From Paenibacillus_I sp035510375 (GTDB lineage: Bacteria > Bacillota > Bacilli > Paenibacillales > Paenibacillaceae): a stretch of 64,000 nt of DNA. The position numbers and the translations under genes were made by a program. The notes under the pieces were generated by a model. That model did no database searches and had not been told where the DNA came from. It saw nothing but the letters and a program-made list of their open reading frames with translations. Positions within the stretch are counted from its first letter, which is position 1; each line of letters opens with the position of its first letter. Shown here piece after piece: positions 23,968 to 32,924 of the stretch. The stretch is taken from NCBI RefSeq assembly GCF_035510375.1, contig NZ_DATKHG010000051.1. One strand, given 5' to 3'.

Positions 23968-26048
23968 GTCCAGACGATTTTGGAGAAATCCCCGATCAGC
24001 CGGACATCGCCCGCCACGGCGGCCAACGCAGCCAGCCGGTTGGCGCGCACCGCTTCATCCTCAACCATAACCATAACACCGTCGAAATACCCGTTGATCG
24101 GCTCTTTCAAACTTGACAGCCTTGCGAGCGCCTCCGCGGCGTCGCCTTCGGCGAGCGCCCGTACAACCAGCTCATGCGTGCTTTGCCATGCTTCGTACAG
24201 CTTTATTTCCGCTTCCTCGGCGAACAACCCGGGATCGACCTCGCGCGTCGTCGCCTTCGCCGCCAGGTTGGCCGTACGGTTGAAGGCGTCGACCGTCGCC
24301 TTGAAATCGTCGAGGCTGTGTCCCGTAACGGCGGCCACAATCGCCGAAGCCCGATCGATCGTCAGCGTCAGCCGGTCGAAGCCGGTCGCCATGACCGCGT
24401 CGATAACATCGTAACGAATACCCTGCTCGTTCAATACGTTTTTGACGCGGAGCGCGAAAAACTCGTACAAATCCATACGAATTCGACCCCGCTCGCGTTT
24501 CAGGCCGCGCGCTTCGTGCACGTCAAGCGCCATATCGAACAGCTCGCCGAGCGTCACCTCCAGCTTGTGAGCCAGCAGAATCTGCACGATACCGGCGGCC
24601 TGCCGCCGCAGCGCGTAAGGATCCTGTGAGCCGGTAGGAATGATGCCGATCGAGAAGCAGCCGGCGATCGTGTCCATTTTGTCCGCGAGGCTTACGACCG
24701 CTCCGACAAGCGTTCCCGGCGTACGGTCGCCGGCGAACCGCGGCTGGTAGTGCTCGAACACGGCCTTGCAGACCGCCTCCCGCTCGCCCGCCTTGCGCGC
24801 GTAATCCTCGCCCATAATGCCCTGCAGCTCGGGGAATTCGTAAACCATCTGCGTCACGAGGTCGAATTTGCAAATGTCGGCCGCGCGGCTGATGTCCGCA
24901 AGCGTCGTTTGCTCCTGCGTTACGCGGCGCGCAATCCGGTCTGAGAGGGCGCGTATGCGGCGAACCTTGTCGGCCGTCGTGCCGAGCTCCTCATGATAAA
25001 CGATTGTCTCCAGCTTGGCGTTCGCATCGGCAATCGCCAGCTTCTGATCCTCCTGATAGAAAAACTTCGCGTCGGACAGACGCGCGCGAAGCACCTTCTC
25101 GTTACCCTTCGCCACCTGCTCGATCGACGTCCGGTCGCCGTTGCGCACGGTGACGAAATACGGCTGCAGCGCGCCTTCGGCATTGAGCACCGGGAAGTAT
25201 CGCTGATGCTCGCGCATCGAGGTGATCAGCACCTCCTGCGGAATGTTCAGGAAGGACGGATCGAACGTGCCGAACAGGACGTTCGGATATTCGACGAGGA
25301 ACAGCACTTCCTCAAGCAGGTCCTCCTTGACCGCAATGTCCCAGCCGCGCTCGGCCGCAAGCCCCCGGATCTGGTCCAGGATCAGCTGCTCGCGCTCCTT
25401 GACGTCGGCGATGACATGCTGCTCCCGCAGCTTCGCCAAGTAATCCGAAGGCCGTTCGATCGTCGCCTCCTCGCCGAGAAAACGATGGCCGCGAGTCGTG
25501 CGGCCGCTCTCGACTCCCGTAATCTCGAGCGGAATCACTTCCTCGCCGAACAGCGCGACCAGCCAGCGGATCGGACGGACGAAGCGCAGCTCGTGCGCGC
25601 CCCAGCGCATGTTTTTGGGGAACACCATCGTCGTGATGAGCTCCTTCAGGCCCTGCGCCAGCACGCCGGCCGTCTCCACGCCTACGCTGCTCTTGTTGGC
25701 ATACACGTATTCGACCCCGCCCAGCTCTTTGAAAAACAACGCTTCGGGCTCCACGCCCTGGCTTTTGGCGAAGCCGAGCGCCGCTTTGCTCCAGGCGCCG
25801 GACTCGTCCTGGGCGATTTTACGCGAAGGGCCCTTCACTTCCTCGCTCACGTCCGACTGCTTCTCGGCCAGCTCGCGCACGAGCACCGCGATCCGCCGCG
25901 GCGTCGCGTAGGCTTCGACCGCGCCGTGCGCGATGCGGGCTTCTCCCAGCCACTTCTCGGTTTTGTCCTTCAGTTGGTTCATTGCGTTTCGTACGAAACG
26001 GGCCGGAACTTCCTCCAGGCCGATCTCCAGCAGCAAATCCTTAGCCAC
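23964..26048 (-). CDS. glyS: Glycyl-tRNA synthetase beta subunit
   Basis: 694 residues, the full family length, starting MAKDLLLEIGLEEVPARFVRNA. An HD-like region in the centre and the C-terminal anticodon-binding domain (DVIDAVMATGFDRLTLTIDRA; SLKEPINGYFDGVMVMV) are visible. With GlyQ it forms the alpha2beta2 enzyme that charges tRNA-Gly. It overlaps glyQ by 8 bases and is controlled by the upstream T-box leader. Confidence 0.99.
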   Translation of the reverse strand: MAKDLLLEIGLEEVPARFVRNAMNQLKDKTEKWLGEARIAHGAVEAYATPRRIAVLVRELAEKQSDVSEEVKGPSRKIAQDESGAWSKAALGFAKSQGVEPEALFFKELGGVEYVYANKSSVGVETAGVLAQGLKELITTMVFPKNMRWGAHELRFVRPIRWLVALFGEEVIPLEITGVESGRTTRGHRFLGEEATIERPSDYLAKLREQHVIADVKEREQLILDQIRGLAAERGWDIAVKEDLLEEVLFLVEYPNVLFGTFDPSFLNIPQEVLITSMREHQRYFPVLNAEGALQPYFVTVRNGDRTSIEQVAKGNEKVLRARLSDAKFFYQEDQKLAIADANAKLETIVYHEELGTTADKVRRIRALSDRIARRVTQEQTTLADISRAADICKFDLVTQMVYEFPELQGIMGEDYARKAGEREAVCKAVFEHYQPRFAGDRTPGTLVGAVVSLADKMDTIAGCFSIGIIPTGSQDPYALRRQAAGIVQILLAHKLEVTLGELFDMALDVHEARGLKRERGRIRMDLYEFFALRVKNVLNEQGIRYDVIDAVMATGFDRLTLTIDRASAIVAAVTGHSLDDFKATVDAFNRTANLAAKATTREVDPGLFAEEAEIKLYEAWQSTHELVVRALAEGDAAEALARLSSLKEPINGYFDGVMVMVEDEAVRANRLAALAAVAGDVRLIGDFSKIVWT

Positions 26049-26937
26049 GCTGTTCCACCCCTTTCTTCAGCAGCGGGAAGCCGAGCCGCTCGCGCTCCTC
26101 CAGGTATACGGCCGCGCACTGGCGCGCCAGATTGCGAACGCGCATAATGTAGCCCGTCCGCTCCGTCACGCTGATCGCGCCGCGGGCGTCAAGCAGATTG
26201 AATGTGTGCGAGCATTTCAGCACGTAATCGTAGGCCGGGAACACGAGCTTGTGCTCCAGCGTTTTCTTCGCTTCCTCCTCATACTGATTGAACAGCGAGA
26301 ACAGCATGGCCGCGTCGGAAATTTCAAACGTGTATTTCGAGTGTTCGTATTCGGGCTGCAGAAAGACGTCGCCGTACGTTACGCCGTCCACCCACTCGAG
26401 ATCGAACACATTTTCCTTGTCCTGAATATAGGAAGCGAGCCTTTCCATACCGTACGTGATCTCGACCGCCACCGGACTGGCGTCGATGCCCCCGACCTGC
26501 TGGAAGTACGTAAACTGCGTAATTTCCATCCCGTCCAGCCACACTTCCCAGCCGAGGCCCCATGCGCCGAGCGTCGGCGACTCCCAGTTGTCCTCAACGA
26601 ACCGGATATCGTGATGCGCGGGATCGATGCCCAGCCGCTTCAAGCTTTCGAGATACAGTTCCTGAATATTGTCGGGCGAAGGCTTGAGAATAACCTGGAA
26701 CTGGTGGTGCTGATACAGCCGGTTCGGGTTCTCGCCGTAGCGGCCGTCCGCCGGTCGGCGGGAAGGCTCAACGTATGCGACGTTCCACGGCTCCGGGCCG
26801 ATCGAACGGAGGAACGTCATCGGGTTCATCGTTCCGGCGCCCTTCTCCGTATCGTACGGCTGCACGAGGATGCAGTTCTGCTCCGCCCAAAATTGCTGCA
26901 GCGTCAGAATCATGCCCTGAAAATTCATTGCTTGCAC
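26041..26937 (-). CDS. glyQ: Glycyl-tRNA synthetase alpha subunit
   Basis: 298 residues, starting MNFQGMILTLQQFWAEQN after a short MQA lead. Class II catalytic motifs include GAGTMNPMTFLRSIGPEPW, RRPADGRYGENPNRLYQHHQFQVILKP and GWEVWLDGMEITQFTYFQQ. It is the catalytic subunit, paired with GlyS. An alternative start is the ATG three codons in (MNFQG). It follows a 300-base T-box leader. Confidence 0.99.
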   Translation of the reverse strand: MQAMNFQGMILTLQQFWAEQNCILVQPYDTEKGAGTMNPMTFLRSIGPEPWNVAYVEPSRRPADGRYGENPNRLYQHHQFQVILKPSPDNIQELYLESLKRLGIDPAHHDIRFVEDNWESPTLGAWGLGWEVWLDGMEITQFTYFQQVGGIDASPVAVEITYGMERLASYIQDKENVFDLEWVDGVTYGDVFLQPEYEHSKYTFEISDAAMLFSLFNQYEEEAKKTLEHKLVFPAYDYVLKCSHTFNLLDARGAISVTERTGYIMRVRNLARQCAAVYLEERERLGFPLLKKGVEQRG

Positions 26938-27019
26938 ACTCCCTCATTCATCGGATTGCCCTCTTGCCGGGGGCGAGCGGCCGGAAGCAGGACGGCGGCT
27001 GAGGGCCGCGCGGATGCGC

Positions 27020-27243
27020 AAAAAACTCCCGTCCCTACGCCTGTTCCCAGACGTAGGGACGGGAGCGATTCCCGCGGTTCCACCCTACTTGGCCTGCCGC
27101 TCAGCGGCGAAGCCCCCTTGATTGTTCACGCGCACTCCGGAGCGCCGTTTCGCCTGCGCGGGACCGCCGGGCTCGCACCTTCCCCGACTCGCTTGCCGCC
27201 GCCGCCGCCGACTACTTTCTCCATCATCGTCCGTTATTCATAA
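27020..27243 (-). promoter_or_regulatory. Glycine T-box leader with terminator
   Basis: The T-box sequence AGGGTGGAACCGCG is present on the minus strand (complement of 27073-27086). It is followed by a strong terminator, CCCGTCCCTACG ... CGTAGGGACGGG plus T6 (27020-27065). Upstream the leader begins ACGATGATGGAGAAAGTAG, typical of stem I, and has several GGC triplets that could be the glycine specifier. Uncharged tRNA-Gly would stabilise the antiterminator and allow glyQS expression. The rest of 26938-27274 holds only the promoter and leader. Confidence 0.93.
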
Positions 27244-27249
27244 TAAGAT

Positions 27250-27278
27250 AGTTTACCCCTAATGTTTTACGTTGTCAA
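27250..27278 (-). promoter_or_regulatory. glyQS sigma-A promoter
   Basis: TTGACA (complement of 27273-27278), a 17 bp spacer and TAAACT (complement of 27250-27255), just upstream of the T-box leader. The -35 box overlaps the stop of recO. Confidence 0.85.
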
Positions 27279-28048
27279 ATACGAGGCTTCCCGTCGTCTT
27301 CGGGCGGCCGCAGCGCGTCCAGCGAATCGAGAAACGCGCGCGTTTTGAGCTGCAGGCCGAGGTGCGTGTCCAGCAAGGCCCGCATGCACGCTTTCAGCTC
27401 CCGCTTCGTCTCCGGCTTCACCTGAACCGCGCCGAGCCGGCGCATATCCATGCCCGCGAACAGGCGCATCAGCTTCAAAGCCCCGTCCCCGGGCTTCATC
27501 GCCTGCGGATCGGCGTGCCGGCACCGCGGGCAGAGCAGTCCGCCGAGCCGGGCGCTCAACGCAAAAGGCCCTTCCTTGCGCCCGCATGAAGCGCAGGCGT
27601 CAAGGACGGGCGAATAACCGGCCGCTTGCAAAATTTTCATCTCGTAGAGATGGATCAGAACCGACGGGTCCTTGCCCTCCTCAAGCCCGCCGAACAGCGC
27701 GTTAAGCTGCTCGAACAGGAAGCTGCCCGCCTCCTCATCCTGCAGGGAGCGGTCCGTTATCTCGGCGGCATACGAGGCGTACGCGGCCAAATCCAACTCC
27801 TCGCGCAGCTTATGGTGCGAGGCGATGATCTCGCCGCTATTGAGCGTGCCGAGCCCGCTTGTCCGAAAAAACACGAACTCGCCGTGCGTAAAAGGCTGAG
27901 CAAGCGAGCCGTGCCGGCTTTTCGGTTTTTTCGCGCCCCGGATCAGCACGCCGACCTTGCCGTTCCTATCGGTGAGCAGCGTCACGATTTTGTTGCCTTC
28001 CCCGTAATCCATCGAGCGAATGATAAGGCCTTCCACACGGTGCAGCAA
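27275..28048 (-). CDS. recO: DNA repair protein RecO
   Basis: 257 residues from TTG 28048 (the frame reads LLHRVEGLIIRSMDYGEGNK), chosen because it aligns with the usual RecO start and GAGGGGAG lies upstream. The N-terminal OB fold contains KIVTLLTDRNGKVGVLIRGAKK; a zinc-binding motif CASCGRK...CPRCRH follows in the C-terminal half. RecO loads RecA on single-stranded DNA with RecR and anneals strands. In the order era-yqzL-recO-glyQS, as in Bacillus. Confidence 0.95.
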   Translation of the reverse strand: MLHRVEGLIIRSMDYGEGNKIVTLLTDRNGKVGVLIRGAKKPKSRHGSLAQPFTHGEFVFFRTSGLGTLNSGEIIASHHKLREELDLAAYASYAAEITDRSLQDEEAGSFLFEQLNALFGGLEEGKDPSVLIHLYEMKILQAAGYSPVLDACASCGRKEGPFALSARLGGLLCPRCRHADPQAMKPGDGALKLMRLFAGMDMRRLGAVQVKPETKRELKACMRALLDTHLGLQLKTRAFLDSLDALRPPEDDGKPRI

Positions 28049-28082
28049 CAGCGTCTCCCCTCGCCTTGGCGGGAGGATGGCG

Positions 28083-28238
28083 TCAACCGTCCGCATCCTC
28101 CCATTCGTCAAACGCGTCGAAGGCGTCGTCGGGACCGTCCGCGCCTTCGGACGCCTTCAATTGATCCATTTGTCTATACAGCAAAAAAGCGTCCACATCT
28201 CCGGTCAACGTAAAGTACGTCCAAGAAAAATCGCGCAT
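28083..28238 (-). CDS. yqzL: YqzL-family small protein
   Basis: 51 residues starting MRDFSWTYFTLTGDVDAFLLY and ending in an acidic tail (DAFDEWEDADG). The N-terminal DFSW.YF..TG..D..LLY pattern and the location between era and recO identify the YqzL family. GAGAGGA lies 9 bases upstream of the ATG. Function unknown. It is easily missed because of its size. Confidence 0.88.
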   Translation of the reverse strand: MRDFSWTYFTLTGDVDAFLLYRQMDQLKASEGADGPDDAFDAFDEWEDADG

Positions 28239-28315
28239 GCGGGATCATCCTCTCTCCGGTGCTGCAGTTAGGATACGACTTCCGCACCGAGACTATCCGA
28301 GGATATTCCGACCAA

Positions 28316-29242
28316 TCAATCGTGCCGGAAGCCGAGGTCCTTCAGGACGCGATCGTGATTGCGCCAATCCTTCTTGACCTTGACCCACAGCTCGAGAAAC
28401 GTTCGCGACCCCAGCAGCGTTTCGATGTCGTGGCGCGCAAGCTTGCCTACTTCCTTGAGCAGCGCGCCCTGCTTGCCGATGACGATTCCCTTCTGCGAAT
28501 CCCGCTCGACGAAAATGACCGCCCCGATATACACGACGCCGTTATCCTGAACGCGCATATCCTCGATCGTAACCGCGATCGAGTGCGGAACCTCCTCACG
28601 CGTGAGATGCAATATTTTCTCCCGGATCAGCTCCGCCACAACAAATTGCTCGGGATGGTCCGTCACCTGATCGGCCGGGTAATATTGCGGACCCTCCGGC
28701 AAATATTTGATAACCTGCCCGAGCAGCGTCTCGACGTTGCTGCCCTGCAGGGCGGAGATCGGGACGATTTCGGCAAAATCGTGCAGCTCCCGGTATTTCG
28801 CAATGACCGGCAGCAGCGCTTCCGGATGCACCTTGTCGATTTTGTTCAGCACGAGAATGACCGGCGTGCCCGATTTCTTGAGGCGCTCGATAATAAAGCG
28901 GTCGCCGCCGCCAAGCTCTTCCGACACGTCGGTCAGGAACAGAATCGCCTCCACTTCGGAAAGCGCGCTTTCGGCCGATTGGTTCATGAAATCGCCGAGC
29001 TTGGAATTCGGTTTATGGATGCCCGGCGTGTCGAGAAACACGATCTGCGCATCGTCCGTCGTATAGACGCCGTGAATTTTGTTGCGCGTCGTCTGGGGCT
29101 TGTCCGACATGATGGCGATTTTCTGCCCGATCAGGCCGTTCATCAGCGTCGACTTGCCGACGTTCGGACGCCCGACGATCGCCACGAAACCCGACCGGAA
29201 CGCCTTCTTGTCCCCGCCGGAGCCGTTATTCCGGTTGGTCAT
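28316..29242 (-). CDS. era: GTPase Era
   Basis: 308 residues. G1 GRPNVGKST at 24-32, G3 DTPGIHKP, G4 NKIDK and a C-terminal KH domain (VIGKQGALLKEVGKLARHDIE) are visible. The N-terminus is extended by a Gly-rich stretch compared with Bacillus Era. It binds 16S rRNA and helps 30S assembly. The start overlaps the cdd stop by 4 bases. Confidence 0.98.
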   Translation of the reverse strand: MTNRNNGSGGDKKAFRSGFVAIVGRPNVGKSTLMNGLIGQKIAIMSDKPQTTRNKIHGVYTTDDAQIVFLDTPGIHKPNSKLGDFMNQSAESALSEVEAILFLTDVSEELGGGDRFIIERLKKSGTPVILVLNKIDKVHPEALLPVIAKYRELHDFAEIVPISALQGSNVETLLGQVIKYLPEGPQYYPADQVTDHPEQFVVAELIREKILHLTREEVPHSIAVTIEDMRVQDNGVVYIGAVIFVERDSQKGIVIGKQGALLKEVGKLARHDIETLLGSRTFLELWVKVKKDWRNHDRVLKDLGFRHD

Positions 29243-29697
29243 CCGTTCATCTCCCCCTTCGAGAAGGCGCCGGCCGCCCCGTCCCCGTCAAGCAGGAACG
29301 CGCCGGGCAGCAGCGCCGAGACGGTCGTTTCGACGACATCGCCCTTCATGCTGGTCAGCCATACCGGCATATCCGGCCCGCAAAGCTCGGCCATCACCTG
29401 GCGGCATGTGCCGCAGGGCGACACAGGTCCCGGCGTGTCGGCGACAACGGCCATGCCGCGGAACGAGCGCGGCGCATGGCCGTCCGCCACGGCGCGGAAC
29501 ATGGCGGTACGCTCGGCGCAGTTCGTCGGGCCGAAAGCCGCATTCTCCACGTTGCAGCCGTAATGAATATGCCCGTCCGCGTCGAGAAGCGCCGCGCCGA
29601 CACCGAAGCCCGAATAGGGGATATAGGCGCGGCCGCGGGCTTCTTTCGCCGCCTCGATCAACTGCCGGAGCTCCTCCGGCGATAAGCGATTCGTCAT
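29239..29697 (-). CDS. cdd: Cytidine deaminase
   Basis: 152 residues. The zinc site is intact: Cys-60-Ala-Glu-62 in NCAERTAMF and PCGTCRQ with Cys-95 and Cys-98. It deaminates cytidine and deoxycytidine for pyrimidine salvage. A slightly longer C-terminal tail than usual (LLDGDGAAGAFSKGEMNG) overlaps era by 4 bases. Part of the ybeY-dgkA-cdd-era string. Confidence 0.96.
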   Translation of the reverse strand: MTNRLSPEELRQLIEAAKEARGRAYIPYSGFGVGAALLDADGHIHYGCNVENAAFGPTNCAERTAMFRAVADGHAPRSFRGMAVVADTPGPVSPCGTCRQVMAELCGPDMPVWLTSMKGDVVETTVSALLPGAFLLDGDGAAGAFSKGEMNG

Positions 29698-29727
29698 GAT
29701 TACGCCTCCGTATGTAGTGACAAGTGT

Positions 29728-30099
29728 TTATTGCGCCCACGCGGCAAGCAGCCGCCATACATGCGGACCGATTACGAGCAGCCCGATCAGGACGGCAAAG
29801 AACGCGGCGGCGAGCACCGCGCCGGCCGCCGTATCCTTCGCCGCCTTGGCGACCGGATGGATTTGCTGCGCCGCCAGATCGACGGCCCGCTCGACGGCCG
29901 TATTCACCAGCTCCGCGGTGATGACCAAAGCGCACGCGCCCAGCACCGCCGCCCATTCCAAGCGGGACAAGCCCAGAAGAGCGGATATCAGACTGACGGC
30001 CGCCGCCGCGCAGACGTGAAAGCGCAGGTTCCGCTCCGTACGCAGCGCAAGCGCGATTCCTTGCCCCGCGTAACGAAAGCTGTCGAAAAACCGGTTCAT
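29728..30099 (-). CDS. dgkA: Diacylglycerol/undecaprenol kinase DgkA
   Basis: 123 residues with three membrane helices. The family motif ELVNTAVERAVDL holds the catalytic Glu residues and KAAKDTAAGAVL follows. In Gram-positives the enzyme phosphorylates undecaprenol, feeding the wall lipid carrier pool. It shares one base with the ybeY stop. Confidence 0.95.
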   Translation of the reverse strand: MNRFFDSFRYAGQGIALALRTERNLRFHVCAAAAVSLISALLGLSRLEWAAVLGACALVITAELVNTAVERAVDLAAQQIHPVAKAAKDTAAGAVLAAAFFAVLIGLLVIGPHVWRLLAAWAQ

Positions 30100-30596
30100 C
30101 AGCGGGTCAGCCCCGCTGTCTGCAGGACCGCTTCCTGCTTGGCCGTCATTTCAGCTTCCTCCGCCTCGCTCTCATGGTCGTAGCCGAGCAGGTGGAGAAA
30201 ACCATGGACGAACAGGAATCCCACCTCCCGCTCCAGCGAATGTCCGTAATCCTCGCTCTGCGCCTTAGCCCTTTCAACGGAAATGACGATATCGCCGAGC
30301 AGGCCCGATAACGGGTCCTCCTCCGATTCATCCTCGACCTCGAACGTGATTTCCGGCTCGGCCTCCGTCTCTTCCTGCATCGCAAAGGACAGCACGTCCG
30401 TCGGACGGTCGATGCCCCGGTACTCGCGGTTCAGCCGGTGAATTTCCTCGTCGTCCGTGAAGGTGAGCGCCACCTCGCCTTCCGCCACATTTTCGGCTTC
30501 GCCGGCCAATTGCAGCAGCTGCTCCAGCCGCGCGATCCAGGCGTCCGGTATGTCGATCTTGTCCTGCTCGTTGCTCCATTCCAAATGCAAGCTCAT
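30099..30596 (-). CDS. ybeY: Endoribonuclease YbeY (16S rRNA maturation)
   Basis: 165 residues from ATG 30596 (MSLHLEWSNEQDKIDI), with AAGGAG upstream. The zinc motif HGFLHLLGYDHE is intact. The central TDDEEIHRLNREYRGIDRPTDVLSF is typical. An acidic insertion (EETEAEPEITFEVEDESEEDP) makes it longer than the E. coli form. It acts in ribosome quality control and rRNA processing. The start overlaps the pgpH stop by 4 bases. Confidence 0.96.
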   Translation of the reverse strand: MSLHLEWSNEQDKIDIPDAWIARLEQLLQLAGEAENVAEGEVALTFTDDEEIHRLNREYRGIDRPTDVLSFAMQEETEAEPEITFEVEDESEEDPLSGLLGDIVISVERAKAQSEDYGHSLEREVGFLFVHGFLHLLGYDHESEAEEAEMTAKQEAVLQTAGLTR

Positions 30597-32842
30597 CCCA
30601 GCCGCTCCTTCGATTTGACTTCTTCCGGGTATTCGATGCGCGAGTGAAAAATGCCGACGACCGTTTCCTTCAGGGTTTGGGCGATGCGGTCGAGCTCCTT
30701 CAGCGTCAGGTCGCACTCGTTGAACTGATTGTCGTCCAGCCGGTTTTTGATGATTTTGTGGATCATCGTCTCGATATGCTCCATCGTCGGATTGCGCAGG
30801 CTTCGCACCGCCGCTTCGACACAATCGGCGATGCCGACGATCGCCGCCTCCTTCGACTGCGCTTTCGGTCCCGGATAGCGGAAATCATCCTCGCTGAAAT
30901 CCGGTTCCACACCGTCGGCCTCCGCTTGCTTAACCGCCTTGTGGTAAAAATACTTCAGGCAGGTCGTGCCGTGATGCTGCTCGGCAATGTCGCGGAGCGG
31001 CTTCGGAATGTTGTGCGCCTTCAGCATGTCCACCCCGTCGCGCGCGTGCGCGATGATGATCGACTTGCTCAGCTTCGGGTCGATGGAATCATGCGGATTC
31101 TCGATGGCCGTCTGGTTTTCGATAAAATAGCTCGGCCGCTTCGTTTTGCCGATATCGTGGTAGAACGAACCGACCCGGCACAGCAGGCCGTTCGCCCCGA
31201 CCGCCTCCGCCGCGGCTTCCGACAGGTTGCCCACCATGACGCTGTGATGATACGTGCCCGGCGTCTCGGTCAGCAGCTTCCGCAGCAGCGGATGATTCGG
31301 ATTGGACAGCTCGACCAGCTTGAGCGCCGACAGAATGCCGAACGTGATCTCGAAAAACGGCATCAAGCCGATCACCAGAATGGCCGTGAGCAGTCCTCCG
31401 GCAAAAGCGAATCCGGCCGCCGGCAAAATTTCGGTCCGCGCCGGCGATTCGCCGAAGGTCAGGAGCGCCAGCACCGCGACGGCTCCGAACAGGCTGGCCA
31501 TAATGCCCGCTTTGAGCAGCGTAGATCGCTGGCTCGCCCGGTGGACCGCAAAAATCGCGGCAAACGAAGCGGCGGCGATCACAAACCCGAAGTTGAAATC
31601 GAAAATGTGGTCATTGTCCTGGTTGAACATGACGCTCCCGAACACCGCAAACAGGAACGAGCTGATTATGGCGAGATGCGTATCCAGCAGCAGCGCAATC
31701 AATATGGTACCCATCGCCGCCGGCGCGAGAAACCCGATGTAGGGCATGTCATTCGTCTGAATGAGCGCGATGACCGCCATCGTCAGCAGGTTCAGGGCAA
31801 AAATCAGCCACAGCATCAGCAGCTGCGCATTATGGTACGACCGGTTCGGTCCGCCGTTCATGATGCCCCACTGGGCCAGATAACCGTACAAGGCAAGCAC
31901 GGAGAGCAGCGAGACCGTCAGCAGGCCCAGGTTCGGCCAGTAATTTTTCTCGTCCTTCAGCAAGCCCAGCGCGTCCAGCCGCTCATATATTTCCGGCGTG
32001 ATCAGCTGGCCGCTTTGCACGACGACATCGCCTTCCTTGATCACGACGGGCGGCGTATCTTCCTTCGCCTTCACCTTCGCCTCTTCCGTCGCCACCTTGT
32101 CGTAGAACCGGTTCGGCATGATCGCATAGCGGGACAGCTCCGCGACGATCTCGCGGGTCGTCCGCTCCGACAAGGGACTCGTATTGACGAGCTCGGCCAC
32201 CTTCGTGCGGGCCGTCTCGGCATCCGGCAGCTGCTCCGCCATCAGCTTGCGGACCGCCTCGTAGGCGACCGTGCGCATCTCGGCAATCTGGGCCGCGCTG
32301 AGCAGCGGAAGCTTGTAGTACGTTTCCTCCGTGATCGGATAAGCCTGTTCCTTCACGCGCGCCGCCATTTCCTGCAGCAGCGTCGGATTATACGCATCGG
32401 AGCCGGCGTTGGCGCGGACGAAGCTGTCGACGAAGGCGTTATAGCGGTCCGGTATTTCCCGGCGGTAAATATCCACCTTGTTCTGGAACGTCACCTTGTC
32501 CTCGGCGTTGAGCTGCTCCATCCGCGTAAAAATCTGGTCGATCAGCCCTTCATTGCGCAGCGCGACGATCGAATATTTGGGTTCGACGTTCTCGGCCGCC
32601 TGCTCCTGCGCCTTGAGCGTCGCGGACATATCCTCCCATTGCTTGGGCGCTACGATGTCGCGGCTCGCCACCGTATTCAATTGAATGTCGTAAGTTTTCG
32701 GAATCAGGTGCGGCGCGAGTACGAAATAAAAGAGCAGCATGAACAAAAACAGCAGCACCCAGCGAATGCCGGGGCCTTGCTTCCATCCCGCCGCTCTGGA
32801 CGACAGCGCCGCCGCCCGATTGGAGATTCTATTGCGGTTCAT
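30593..32842 (-). CDS. pgpH: 7TM-HD cyclic di-AMP phosphodiesterase PgpH (YqfF)
   Basis: 749 residues from ATG 32842 (MNRNRISNRAAALSSRAAG), with GGGAGG upstream. One N-terminal membrane helix, a long extracellular region, seven membrane helices and a cytoplasmic HD domain: YHHSVMVGNL, FYHDIGKTKRP and AEQHHGT hold the metal-binding His/Asp. The family degrades c-di-AMP to pApA and so affects osmotic balance and wall homeostasis. Located between phoH and ybeY as in B. subtilis. Confidence 0.96.
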   Translation of the reverse strand: MNRNRISNRAAALSSRAAGWKQGPGIRWVLLFLFMLLFYFVLAPHLIPKTYDIQLNTVASRDIVAPKQWEDMSATLKAQEQAAENVEPKYSIVALRNEGLIDQIFTRMEQLNAEDKVTFQNKVDIYRREIPDRYNAFVDSFVRANAGSDAYNPTLLQEMAARVKEQAYPITEETYYKLPLLSAAQIAEMRTVAYEAVRKLMAEQLPDAETARTKVAELVNTSPLSERTTREIVAELSRYAIMPNRFYDKVATEEAKVKAKEDTPPVVIKEGDVVVQSGQLITPEIYERLDALGLLKDEKNYWPNLGLLTVSLLSVLALYGYLAQWGIMNGGPNRSYHNAQLLMLWLIFALNLLTMAVIALIQTNDMPYIGFLAPAAMGTILIALLLDTHLAIISSFLFAVFGSVMFNQDNDHIFDFNFGFVIAAASFAAIFAVHRASQRSTLLKAGIMASLFGAVAVLALLTFGESPARTEILPAAGFAFAGGLLTAILVIGLMPFFEITFGILSALKLVELSNPNHPLLRKLLTETPGTYHHSVMVGNLSEAAAEAVGANGLLCRVGSFYHDIGKTKRPSYFIENQTAIENPHDSIDPKLSKSIIIAHARDGVDMLKAHNIPKPLRDIAEQHHGTTCLKYFYHKAVKQAEADGVEPDFSEDDFRYPGPKAQSKEAAIVGIADCVEAAVRSLRNPTMEHIETMIHKIIKNRLDDNQFNECDLTLKELDRIAQTLKETVVGIFHSRIEYPEEVKSKERLG

Positions 32843-32924
32843 ACGGCTTTCCTCCCTCTCCAAACGAAACGCCGTCAACCGGGTACGGGCCGCCGGCGGC
32901 CGGCGCGGGACGGGCTCGGGCTCG

